Below, one piece after another: positions 15,293 through 22,495 of a stretch of 22,675 nucleotides of DNA. Positions within the stretch are counted from its first letter, which is position 1; each line of letters begins with the position of its first letter. Source of the stretch: a virus. A program made the position numbers and the translations under genes. The notes under the pieces are model-generated. The model was not told the origin of the DNA, ran no database searches, and was given only the letters and a program-made list of their open reading frames with translations. The stretch covers positions 1 through 22,675 of IMG/VR virus record IMGVR_UViG_3300041809_001444. One strand, written 5' to 3'.

Positions 15293-15951
15293 AAACCGCC
15301 GTCGTTGTCGGGATGCAGAGCGAAGCCAACATCGTCGGCCAGCGGCCGGATACGGTCGTCATCGTCGGCGCCGGCGATGCGGCCAAGCTGGCGGCCGATC
15401 TGCAAGCCGCCATCGCCGGCGGTTGCGACCGCGTGCTCAGCTTCGGCACGTGCGGCGCGCTCGATCCCGTCCTCGAGGCCGGAGCGATCGTCGTCGGCTG
15501 GTCGATGACCGGGCCGGCCCTGACGATCCCGTGCGACCGCGCGTGGGCGTCGAGCCTGGCGGCGGCGACTGGCGGAAGGGTCGTCGTCGCCACGGTTGCG
15601 ACATCGACCGTGGCGACGGCCGCCGACAAAGCGGCTCTGTTCGCTCAGACCAAAGCCTGCGTGGTCGACTTCGAATCCTATGTCGCCGCGCGCGTCGCCT
15701 GGGACAAACGCGTCCCGTTCGCCATGTTGCGCGCCGTATCGGACACGGCCGACCAGGACATTCCCCCCGCCGCGCTGACGGCGCTCGACGCGGGCGGCGG
15801 GATCGACGTCTGGGCGGTGATCGACTCGCTCGCCGGCGACGACGCGCAACTGCCCGCGCTGCTGCGCCTGGCGGATTCCTCGACGCTTGCATTCAACGCG
15901 CTGGCGAAGGCGCTCGCCGACGCGGGCGTGGACTACGGCGAAACGGCGTAG
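15289..15951 (+). CDS. Nucleoside phosphorylase/nucleosidase-like enzyme
   Basis: The 220-residue product looks like the PNP/UDP phosphorylase superfamily, closest in feel to MTA/SAH nucleosidases and the hopanoid-associated phosphorylase type. Visible motifs are GMQSE at 8-12 (Glu12 in the catalytic position), FGTCGALDPVLEAGAIVVG at 52-70, CVVDFESYVAARVA at 124-137 (usually D-M-E in the family) and RAVSDTAD at 148-155 with the expected catalytic Asp152. The enzyme would act on a nucleoside N-glycosidic bond, but substrate cannot be told. Its location between the amidase and membrane genes of a phage lysis cassette is unusual. A strong hairpin follows the stop codon. Confidence 0.75.
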   Translation: MKTAVVVGMQSEANIVGQRPDTVVIVGAGDAAKLAADLQAAIAGGCDRVLSFGTCGALDPVLEAGAIVVGWSMTGPALTIPCDRAWASSLAAATGGRVVVATVATSTVATAADKAALFAQTKACVVDFESYVAARVAWDKRVPFAMLRAVSDTADQDIPPAALTALDAGGGIDVWAVIDSLAGDDAQLPALLRLADSSTLAFNALAKALADAGVDYGETA

Positions 15952-15997
15952 CGCCGAGAACCTCCGCGCGCGGCGGCTTCCGCGCATCACAAACACA

Positions 15998-16027
15998 CGC
16001 CGCGCGGCGACCGATCGTCGCGCGGCG
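15998..16027 (+). terminator. Strong GC hairpin, possible terminator
   Basis: Bases 15998-16010 (CGCCGCGCGGCGA) pair with 16015-16027 (TCGTCGCGCGGCG) around the loop CCGA, a 13-base-pair stem with one G-U pair. CTTTT occurs six bases after the stem (16033-16036 Ts), so it is at best an imperfect intrinsic terminator. It lies in the 101-base gap between the phosphorylase gene and the next gene's GTG, the largest gap in the lysis region, and may mark a transcription boundary or an mRNA-processing or attenuation element. Confidence 0.5.
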
Positions 16028-16052
16028 CAGCCTTTTCCGAGGAGAGAAATCC

Positions 16053-16877
16053 GTGAACTTCAATCCCAAGATTGGCGTTTGGGTGAGCGTCGTCGCGATC
16101 GTCCTGTCGGTCGTTGCGATCATGCCGCCCACGACCTTCCCGAGCTACGTCCCGACGACTCTCGCCGTGGCGATCATCAGCACTTGCGCGTTCCTGACGA
16201 TCATCTTCAACGCGATCAACGGCGTGCTGCACCTCTACTCGTCGAGCCAACCCGGCCCGCTCGCGCCGCCCGACCCGCCGGCGGTCAAGGCGGCGACGGA
16301 AGCGGCGTCGAAAATCGCGGCTGTGCTGCTCGTCGCGTTGATGGTCGTCGTCGAGCTGTCGCTGAGCGCGCCCGGCGCAAAGGCTGCGCCGAGGATGGCG
16401 CGTTACGCGCTGCGGCCGGTCGCGACCGCGCCCGTGAAGGCGTCGAACCCGCTGCAACCGTTGGTCGACTTCATCCTGTCAGACCTTCCGGCCGCCGTGT
16501 CGCTCCCCGACCAGGTGTCGATGAGCGACCCCAACGGCAAGCTGTGCTGGCAGATAATGGAAAGCGTGAACCCCGTCGTCAAGGCGCACCCGCTGATCTT
16601 CACCAGCCACGCGGCGACCGACGTCGAGGCGCAACGACTGCTCATGATGGTCGGCCATCAGGTCTGCGAAGACCCGAGCTGCAATATGGTTTTCAACGAG
16701 CATGTGGCGTTCCTCGCGCGGCTCGGGCTCGGCATCTCGCCGGCGATCACGTTGTCGTCGGTCTGCTCTTACCTGACGCCGATTTCGACGACGGCCGCGA
16801 CGGCCCCGACGCCCGCTCCGACTCCGACGCCGACGCCGATTCCGACCGTCGCGCCGACACCCGCCCCGACGCACTGA
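16053..16877 (+). CDS. Three-TM protein with PT-repeat tail
   Basis: This 274-residue protein starts with GTG, supported by GAGGAG eight bases upstream. Three hydrophobic segments at about residues 7-24, 36-60 and 87-106 are followed by an AKA/AP junction resembling a signal-peptidase site, then a soluble domain with four or more cysteines (KLCWQIM, HQVCEDPSCNMV, SSVCSY). The C-terminus is a Pro-Thr-Ala low-complexity tail (about 249-274). I recognise no family. The first two TM segments resemble a holin, but the large cysteine-bearing domain is atypical. It may be an envelope-localised lysis or superinfection factor. Two bases separate it from the next gene. Confidence 0.68.
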   Translation: MNFNPKIGVWVSVVAIVLSVVAIMPPTTFPSYVPTTLAVAIISTCAFLTIIFNAINGVLHLYSSSQPGPLAPPDPPAVKAATEAASKIAAVLLVALMVVVELSLSAPGAKAAPRMARYALRPVATAPVKASNPLQPLVDFILSDLPAAVSLPDQVSMSDPNGKLCWQIMESVNPVVKAHPLIFTSHAATDVEAQRLLMMVGHQVCEDPSCNMVFNEHVAFLARLGLGISPAITLSSVCSYLTPISTTAATAPTPAPTPTPTPIPTVAPTPAPTH

Positions 16878-16878
16878 C

Positions 16879-17649
16879 ATGAACGACCTCGCCGCGACGA
16901 TCGAAGCCGCTCGCGCGGCGTCGATCCAAAACGCGTTCGGCGTGCTTGTCTCCGGGCTCGCCGACGCCAACGAGGCGGCCGGCGCGCCGGCGCGCTTCGC
17001 TAAGGCGGTCGGGCTCGCCGACCGGGCGCGCGAGCTCGCGCTCGCCGCCTACGGCCTCGCCAACGCTGCGGCGCCGACGTCGGCCGACCGGCCGATTGTG
17101 ATCCGCCTCGTCACCTGCGGCGATCCGGTATCGGCGATCATTCGTCGTGGCGAGACCGGCTTCTGGGCGAGCCACGTCGAGGCGCTAACGCCTGACGGCT
17201 TCCTGCTCGGCGCTCACGCTGACGGTGGGGTCGCCAAGCGCCCGCGCGACTACGACGCAGGACAATGGACGCTCGAACTCTACGTGACCGTTCCGGCGAC
17301 GCCGGCGCAACAAGCGGCGTTTTGGGCGGCGCTCGAGGCGTTGATCGGCCATCCCTACGACATGGACGCGATCAAGGCGATGGAAGCGGGCGTGCTGACC
17401 GGCATGGCGAAGATCGCCGACAACGCCGGCGCGACTGAAATCTGCTCGGCGGCGATCAAGATCGCCTTCCTCGCCTCGGGCCACGCCAAGAGCGCCCCGG
17501 CGAGCATCCGTCTCACCACGCCGCGCGACATCGCCGAACTTGTGTCGGCCTACGTCGCGCTCGACGCGCCACACCGACCCGGCGTCGCCGCGTGCGAGCC
17601 GTTCGACTTCGATCCCTTCACCCCCCGACCCGGAGCCATGACATGTTGA
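16879..17649 (+). CDS. Permuted papain-fold (YiiX/NlpC-like) protein
   Basis: In this 256-residue protein the candidate His precedes the candidate Cys, as in circularly permuted NlpC/P60 (YiiX/YaeF, LRAT-like) enzymes. FWASHVEALTPDGFLLGAH places His99 and Glu101, and after a beta-helix core (LYVTVPATPAQQ, GHPYDMDAI) comes TEICSAAIKIAFL with Cys189. Such folds act as amidases, peptidases or acyltransferases. The N-terminal 65 residues are helical and lack a signal peptide. The stop overlaps the next gene by seven bases, suggesting coupled expression with the second cysteine-peptidase-like protein. The substrate may be murein, a lipid or a peptide. Confidence 0.7.
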   Translation: MNDLAATIEAARAASIQNAFGVLVSGLADANEAAGAPARFAKAVGLADRARELALAAYGLANAAAPTSADRPIVIRLVTCGDPVSAIIRRGETGFWASHVEALTPDGFLLGAHADGGVAKRPRDYDAGQWTLELYVTVPATPAQQAAFWAALEALIGHPYDMDAIKAMEAGVLTGMAKIADNAGATEICSAAIKIAFLASGHAKSAPASIRLTTPRDIAELVSAYVALDAPHRPGVAACEPFDFDPFTPRPGAMTC

Positions 17650-18455
17650 AGGTTCTCACTCACCCCGTCAGCAGGAAGACGTTCAAGATGGGCCGCCGCA
17701 TTCGGCCCGAGGCGCATCTGCGGCCCCGGCTGCATTTGCGCGACTATGTCAAGCTCGACGTCGCGACGCCGGCGACGGCCGACTACACCGTCAAGCCGCT
17801 GACGTTCCTGCGCGACATTCTCGGCAACGATACGCTCGGCGACTGCACCATCGCCGGACTGCTGCATGTCGGCGGCGCGTGGCTCGGCAATGCCGATCAG
17901 CCGATTCCGTACACCGACGCTGACGCAATCCGGCTCTACGAAAAGGCCTGCGGCTACGATCCGAGCAACCCCTCGACCGACCAGGGCGGCGACGAGGTCG
18001 ACGTGCTCAACTGCGCGATGCAGGCCGGTCTCGCCGCCGATGGGTCGCACAAGATCGCCGGCTGGATCGGCGTCGACGCGACCGACGCGGCGCTGGTCAA
18101 GCAGGCGGTCTATTTGTTCGAGAACGTCTATTTCGGCGTCGGGCTGCCGGACGCGTGGGTCAATCCGATGCCGTCGAGCGACGGTTTCGTATGGGACGTC
18201 GCCGGCGATTCCGATCCCAACAACGGCCATTGCTTCGTCGGCCTCGGCTACGACGCGCAAGGCGTGGAGATCGACACCTGGGGCATGCTCGGCGCGATCA
18301 CCTGGGCGGCGGCGGCGAAATACGCCGTCCAGTCCGGCGGCGGCGAGCTCTACACGCTGCTCAGCGCCGACTCGATCGCCAAGGCCTCGGCCAAGGCGCC
18401 CAGCGGCTTCGACTGGGCCCAGCTCGAGGCCGACTTCAAGGCGATCGGCGCCTGA
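17643..18455 (+). CDS. Papain-like cysteine peptidase-fold protein
   Basis: This 270-residue protein carries the segment LGNDTLGDCTIAGLLH with Cys68 and, later, GHCFVGLGYD with His196, then EIDTWG. The Cys-His order matches C1-like cysteine proteases, and similar GND-x-x-GDC segments occur in many phage-encoded proteins of unclear role. The start at 17643 has GGAG at 17632-17635 and overlaps the preceding stop by seven bases. It has no signal peptide. Activity is inferred from the motif pair; it could be a virion protease, an effector or a catalytically active wall enzyme. A 50-base gap follows. Confidence 0.72.
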   Translation: MLKVLTHPVSRKTFKMGRRIRPEAHLRPRLHLRDYVKLDVATPATADYTVKPLTFLRDILGNDTLGDCTIAGLLHVGGAWLGNADQPIPYTDADAIRLYEKACGYDPSNPSTDQGGDEVDVLNCAMQAGLAADGSHKIAGWIGVDATDAALVKQAVYLFENVYFGVGLPDAWVNPMPSSDGFVWDVAGDSDPNNGHCFVGLGYDAQGVEIDTWGMLGAITWAAAAKYAVQSGGGELYTLLSADSIAKASAKAPSGFDWAQLEADFKAIGA

Positions 18456-18505
18456 GGCGACGGGCGCCCGCCTAAGCGAAACCCCTTGAAGAGGGTCAAC
18501 CGACC

Positions 18506-18841
18506 ATGGCGCCTGCTCCTGTCACGCCGTCGCCCGAAAGCGTCTCCGGCCTCGCCCAGCTTCTCGACTGGGCGAGGGATTGGGCCGTCCCGTTGTTCGG
18601 CGGCGGTTTCCTGATTTGGCTGCTGCGCGTGGCGCAGTGGAAGCGCGACGTCGAAACGACGCAGGGCCTGCACGCCAAGCGGCTCGACGCACTCGAGAAG
18701 GCCGACGCGGCTCGCGCCGAGAGCCACAACAAGCTCGAGGTCGCGGTCGCGGCGCTGCCGCGGCGCGACGAAGTGAGGGACATGATCAGCGAACTGCGCG
18801 AGGACATGCGCGCCATGCAGGCGGTCGGAGGGCGAGGCTGA
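18506..18841 (+). CDS. TM plus coiled-coil protein (DUF2730 or i-spanin-like)
   Basis: The 111-residue protein has one TM segment at about residues 26-43 (AVPLFGGGFLIWLLRVAQ) and a charged heptad-like helix from about 46 to 105 containing KLEVAVAALPRRDEVRDMIS. This build resembles Mu-type DUF2730 proteins and also inner-membrane spanins, which link the membranes during lysis. No lipoprotein outer-spanin partner is visible nested in or after the gene, so the spanin reading is weaker. GAGGG at 18491-18495 is the likely ribosome binding site. Its stop overlaps the next start (TGATG). Confidence 0.6.
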   Translation: MAPAPVTPSPESVSGLAQLLDWARDWAVPLFGGGFLIWLLRVAQWKRDVETTQGLHAKRLDALEKADAARAESHNKLEVAVAALPRRDEVRDMISELREDMRAMQAVGGRG

Positions 18842-20178
18842 TGGGCGCCCGAGGCATCAACAAAGCCGAAGCGAAGCGCACCGTCGCCGCCGTCGAGAAG
18901 GCGCTGCGCGCCGGTTTTCCGCGTGTCGGCCACAGCCGGCGGCGCGGGGCGTTGCAGGTGGCGGCCGAAGCGCTGAACATTCAGCGGCAGACGCTACGCG
19001 ACCGGCTCGACCCCGCCGGCCCGCTCGCGCGCCACGGGCTCAAGATCAACTGGGGGTCGGGGAATGCGAAGGCCGCCGCGCCGATCGCCGTCGCGCCGCC
19101 GGCCGACCCGATCGAGATCCGCCGCCTGCGCGACCGGAACGCCGAGCAAGCGGGCCGCATCGCCGCCGCCGAGCGGGCGCTGATCGACGAACGCGATTTT
19201 CGCGCCGGCGTGCTCGGCCTCGCCGCCGCGCCGCTGAAGCCGACGCTCGTTCCCGCGGCCCCGCGCGGTCGCGGCGGCGGCCGCAGCGTCGTGCTGCACC
19301 TATCCGATGTTCACCGCAATGAAGTGGTGTCGCTGGCCGAGATGGACGGCGCCAACAGCTACAGTTCGGCGATCTCTCGCGCCCGGCTCGGCCGGTTCTT
19401 TTCGACCGCGGGTTCGTTGATGACCGAGCATTGGGCTGGCAAGCCGCCCGACGAGATTATCGTCGCCCTCGGCGGCGATCTGATCGGCGGCATGATCCAC
19501 GCCGAGCTGACCGAGACCAACGACGTCGCGGTGCCGCACGCGGTGCGCGAGCTCGGCGAGGACATCGCCGGCGGCCTCGTCCATCTCGCCAAGGTCGTCG
19601 GCTGCAAGCTGCGCGTGATCAGCGTGCCAGGCAACCATGCGCGGCTGACGCCCAAGCCGCAGTCGAAGCGCCGCGCCGCCCACAACCTCGACCTGCTGGT
19701 CGCCGACTTCGCCGAGGCGACGGCGCGCGGCGCCGGCCTCGGGCCGGAGCGCTGCGCCTTCTTCGCGACGCAATCGCCCGACGCCTATTTCTCAACCTAT
19801 GGCTTCAACTGGTGCCTGACCCACGGCGACGCGATGGGGGTCGGCGGCGGCAAGGGCTACATAGGCCCGATCGCGCCGATCACCAAGGGCCACCGGCTGC
19901 TGGTCGACTCGGCGCTGAAATCCGGGCGACTCGTCCACTACGTGCTGACGGCGCATTACCACACCACCGCGCGGACGCCGTTCGGCTGGGCCAACGGCTC
20001 GGCGATCGGCTGGAACGAATATGCGCGCGACCTGCGCGCCGACCCGGAGCCGGCCAAGCAAAACATGCTGGTCGTTCACGAGCGCGTCGGCGTGATCGGC
20101 TGGAGCGAACTCTATCTCGGCGCGCCAGAGGAAGGCCGGCTCTACGCCGGGCCGAGAAGCTTTGCGGAGGCGGCATGA
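18841..20178 (+). CDS. Metallophosphoesterase with HTH-like N-terminus
   Basis: This 445-residue calcineurin-like phosphoesterase has the full metal-site set: LSDVH (Asp156, His158), GGDLI (Asp213), PGNHAR (Asn265, His266), THGD (His328) and AHYH (His372, His374). It should hydrolyse phosphoesters, with a substrate that could be nucleic acid or nucleotide. The first 70 residues are basic and contain AAEALNIQRQTLRDRL, a helix-turn-helix-like segment, suggesting a DNA-binding or DNA-directed enzyme. A charged linker (about 90-125) follows. Similar HTH plus phosphoesterase proteins occur in phages. Its start overlaps the preceding stop and its stop overlaps the next start, so it belongs to one operon. 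Confidence 0.86.
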   Translation: MGARGINKAEAKRTVAAVEKALRAGFPRVGHSRRRGALQVAAEALNIQRQTLRDRLDPAGPLARHGLKINWGSGNAKAAAPIAVAPPADPIEIRRLRDRNAEQAGRIAAAERALIDERDFRAGVLGLAAAPLKPTLVPAAPRGRGGGRSVVLHLSDVHRNEVVSLAEMDGANSYSSAISRARLGRFFSTAGSLMTEHWAGKPPDEIIVALGGDLIGGMIHAELTETNDVAVPHAVRELGEDIAGGLVHLAKVVGCKLRVISVPGNHARLTPKPQSKRRAAHNLDLLVADFAEATARGAGLGPERCAFFATQSPDAYFSTYGFNWCLTHGDAMGVGGGKGYIGPIAPITKGHRLLVDSALKSGRLVHYVLTAHYHTTARTPFGWANGSAIGWNEYARDLRADPEPAKQNMLVVHERVGVIGWSELYLGAPEEGRLYAGPRSFAEAA

Positions 20179-20540
20179 ACGCGATCAACGAACTGAAAAT
20201 CGCTTCGGGCTATTCGAAGTGGGCGCACGGGATCGACGACGCTTGCGTCGTCGCCGCTGAACTTGCGGGGCGGCTGGTCCTCGCCGGCGTCGCGGTCTTC
20301 TCGCCGATCGCCCATTCGCACACCGTTTCGCGCGCCGCGAAGATCGACCCGTTCAGCCACAACATCTGGCTGCCGGCCGACCGTCCTCTGTTCGAAGGCG
20401 CCCACGGCCTGCTGGTCGCCGCGCTGCCGGGCTGGCGCGAAAGCTACGGCATTGGCGAAGAGATCAAATGGGCGGTCGAACACGGCAAGCCGCGCTTCCT
20501 GATCGACCCGGGCGCGCTGACCTGGGCGCCGATTGCGTAG
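20175..20540 (+). CDS. DUF1937 protein, deoxyribosyltransferase-like fold
   Basis: The 121-residue protein matches DUF1937, which is related in fold to nucleoside 2-deoxyribosyltransferases. Characteristic segments are VFSPIAHSHTVS at residues 41-52, WLPADRPL at 65-72, a central LLVAALPGWRESYGIGEEIK and AVEHGKPRFLI near the end. Glu95/Glu96 in GIGEE may be the catalytic or base-contacting region. Activity on nucleosides is inferred from family relationship. It starts in the four-base overlap ATGA with the phosphoesterase. In this setting it may adjust nucleotide pools or modified bases. Confidence 0.8.
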   Translation: MNAINELKIASGYSKWAHGIDDACVVAAELAGRLVLAGVAVFSPIAHSHTVSRAAKIDPFSHNIWLPADRPLFEGAHGLLVAALPGWRESYGIGEEIKWAVEHGKPRFLIDPGALTWAPIA

Positions 20541-20552
20541 AGGGAGGTCTTT

Positions 20553-20753
20553 ATGGCGCCCAGCGACGACGATCCCGGCAGCGAGCCCTACGCCGACAAG
20601 ATCGCCGAGCGCGCCCACGCCTTCGCCGCGCTGCTGGCGACGCTGAGCGACGTCAAAGACGCCGACCTGCGCGCCGAGGGGATGTTGATGCTTCAAACTG
20701 TGCGCGAATCGATCAAGACGCCGCCGCGCGGCCAGATCGCGAGGGTGAGGTGA
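20553..20753 (+). CDS. Small acidic hypothetical protein
   Basis: This 66-residue ORF has a good ribosome binding site (GGGAGGT) shortly before the ATG. It is helix-rich, with an acidic N-terminus (DDDPGSEPYADK) and a basic C-terminus, and lacks TM segments. Its stop overlaps the GTG start of the next gene in GTGA, which supports real translation. I recognise no family. It may be a small regulator or partner of the adjacent nucleotide enzyme. Confidence 0.55.
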   Translation: MAPSDDDPGSEPYADKIAERAHAFAALLATLSDVKDADLRAEGMLMLQTVRESIKTPPRGQIARVR

Positions 20754-21148
20754 ACGACGCCGCAACTTCGGCCGCTGGCTTGCCCGACGACAACCCCAAG
20801 ACCCGCTTCGGCCTCGCCAAGCCGAGCATGAGCGTCGTGCCGCCGGCGGCGTTGCTGCACCTGATGGCGGCGATGCGCAACGGCGCTGGCAAGTATGGGC
20901 CGTTCAACTGGCGCGGCCAGGCGGTGTCGTCGACCGTCTATTACGACGCCGCGATGCGCCACCTGATGGCGTGGCTCGACGGCGAGGACGTCGCCGTCGA
21001 TTCGGGCGTCCACCATCTCGGCCACGTCATGGCCTGCTGTGCGATCATTCTCGACGCCGCCGCGGTCGGCAAACTCAATGACAACCGGCCGCCCAGAGGC
21101 GAATTCGCGCGGCTGTGCGCCGAGATAACGAAAGCGATCGACGGATAG
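20750..21148 (+). CDS. DUF5664/dATP-dGTP pyrophosphohydrolase-like protein
   Basis: The GTG-started 132-residue protein has the signature NGAGKYGPFNWRGQ at residues 44-57, then YYDAAMRHLMAWLDGED at 64-80 and SGVHHLGHVMACCAI at 85-99. This KYG..NWR / AAxRHxxAW / HHLGH order is that of the DUF5664 group, annotated as the N-terminal domain of dATP/dGTP diphosphohydrolases (all-alpha NTP pyrophosphatase type). The conserved acidic and histidine residues should bind metal and nucleotide. It may remove selected dNTPs from the pool. It overlaps the preceding gene by four bases, and a 149-base or longer gap follows. Confidence 0.78.
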   Translation: MNDAATSAAGLPDDNPKTRFGLAKPSMSVVPPAALLHLMAAMRNGAGKYGPFNWRGQAVSSTVYYDAAMRHLMAWLDGEDVAVDSGVHHLGHVMACCAIILDAAAVGKLNDNRPPRGEFARLCAEITKAIDG

Positions 21149-21312
21149 GCGTCGGCGCGGATTGACTTCGCCCCACGCAAGCGGGGCCGGCGGCGTTGGC
21201 GCGCCGCCTGCTGCGGGGACCTCGGGAAGGCGTCCCGCCCGGCCGGTCTCACGAGGCCGCCCGCTGCACGCTCTTGTCGAGCGCGGGCGGGACAATCGTG
21301 GAAAACCCCTCA

Positions 21313-22152
21313 ATGGAAGGTTATCGCCGGGTCGCGCCGATGCGGCCTGTCGCGCCGTATGTCGGCGGCAAAAAGCAGCTCGCGGCGCGGCTGGTCGCGC
21401 TGATCGAACAGGTTCCGCATGCGACTTACGCCGAGCCGTTCGTCGGCATGGGCGGCGTGTTCCTGCGTCGATCGGTCGCGCCGAAGGCGGAGGTGATCAA
21501 CGACGCCTCAGGCGACGTGGCGAACCTCTTTCGCATCCTGCGCGAGCACTATTCGCCGCTGATGGATCTGCTGCGCTTCACCTTCGCGGCGCGGCGCGAT
21601 TTCGAGCGGCTTCTGGCGACCGACCCGGCGACGCTGACCGACCTGCAGCGCGCCGTGCGCTTCCTCTATCTCCAACGCCTCGCCTTCGGCGGCAAGGTCG
21701 CCGGGCGCAATTTCGGCGTCTCGCTGCGCATGCCCGGTCGCTTCGACGTGACGCGGCTCGAGCCGATGCTGGCCGAGCTTTCCGAGCGGCTCGCCGGCGT
21801 GGTGATCGAGAACCTGGACTATGCCGAGTTCCTCGATCGCTATGACGCCGACGACACGCTGTTCTACCTCGACCCGCCCTATTTCGGCTCGGAAGACTAT
21901 TACGGCAAAGGGCTGTTCGGCCGCGACGACTTCGGCCGGCTGGCCACACGCCTGGCCGCGTTGCGCGGGCCGTTCATTCTGTCGATCAACGACGCGCCGG
22001 AAGTCCGCGTCCTCTTCGCCGCCTTCGCGCTCGAGGCGGTCGAGCTGAGCTATACGCTGCCCGGCTCGGACGCCGCCCAGGACGTGCGCGAGCTGATCGT
22101 CACCCCGCGCGGCCTGCCGCGGACGGAGCGGGCGGCGACGCTGTTCGATTGA
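21313..22152 (+). CDS. Dam-type D12-class DNA adenine methyltransferase
   Basis: This protein of 279 residues has the D12-class N6-adenine methyltransferase layout: YVGGKKQLA at residues 16-24, the AdoMet motif AEPFVGMGGVFL at 40-51, and the catalytic DPPY at 187-190 inside TLFYLDPPYFGSEDYY. It should methylate adenine in DNA; the recognition site is unknown. The start at 21313 (ATG) is used because there the conserved region begins; an in-frame GTG at 21298 is an alternative, and neither has a strong ribosome binding site. A solitary phage methylase can protect against restriction or alter regulation, as no restriction partner is visible. The 164 bases upstream hold a GC hairpin (21189-21208) but no promoter that I can recognise. 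Confidence 0.9.
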   Translation: MEGYRRVAPMRPVAPYVGGKKQLAARLVALIEQVPHATYAEPFVGMGGVFLRRSVAPKAEVINDASGDVANLFRILREHYSPLMDLLRFTFAARRDFERLLATDPATLTDLQRAVRFLYLQRLAFGGKVAGRNFGVSLRMPGRFDVTRLEPMLAELSERLAGVVIENLDYAEFLDRYDADDTLFYLDPPYFGSEDYYGKGLFGRDDFGRLATRLAALRGPFILSINDAPEVRVLFAAFALEAVELSYTLPGSDAAQDVRELIVTPRGLPRTERAATLFD

Positions 22153-22423
22153 CCGGGCCGAGGCGACCGGCGGGGAAGGGCGCTATGCCGACGTCAAGAC
22201 CGCCCCAACTCGGCAGCCGCAGGCTTGCGCCGCAGGCGCCGCAGCGGCCGCAGCGGGCGTTCCGGCGCAACAGGTCGGACGAAGCGCCGGCGCCGAAGCG
22301 GATGATCCATGGCGTCAATGCCGTCGGCGCGCCGTGGCTGCAGGCGTCGCAATAGAGCCAGATCCAGCAGACGGCGCGCCTGAGTTCGGCGAGGGTCGGC
22401 GGACGAGAGGGCGGCTCGCGCAT
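22100..22423 (-). CDS. Small CxxC zinc-binding-like protein, reverse strand
   Basis: This 107-residue protein has two CxxC-type pairs: YCDACSHGAP (Cys25, Cys28) and ARCGRCGACGASL (Cys58, Cys61, with Cys64 extra), framing a likely zinc site. TLAELRRAVCWIWLYC and FGAGASSDLLRRNARC look like a recurring Rhizobiales hypothetical family of unknown function. The start at 22423 (MREPPSRPPT) follows this pattern; a GTG at 22495 gives a longer N-terminus. The C-terminal extension overlaps the methyltransferase 3' end by 53 bases. It may be a small DNA-binding or regulatory protein. Confidence 0.65.
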   Translation of the reverse strand: MREPPSRPPTLAELRRAVCWIWLYCDACSHGAPTALTPWIIRFGAGASSDLLRRNARCGRCGACGASLRLPSWGGLDVGIAPFPAGRLGPVNRTASPPAPSAAGRAG

Positions 22424-22495
22424 GCACCGAACGTCGCCCGGCCGGGCGCGTCGCGCAAGCGGCGGCGCCTCTTGCGGTCGGCAAAAGTGGGACAC

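Noticed and set aside
14208-15629. Reverse-strand frame opposite the amidase and phosphorylase
   Set aside because: The forward genes carry catalytic motifs and tightly overlapping starts and stops; the reverse frame shows none.
21189-21208. Hairpin GGCGGCG/CGCCGCC upstream of the methyltransferase as a terminator
   Set aside because: There is no T-run, and short GC hairpins are expected by chance at this composition.
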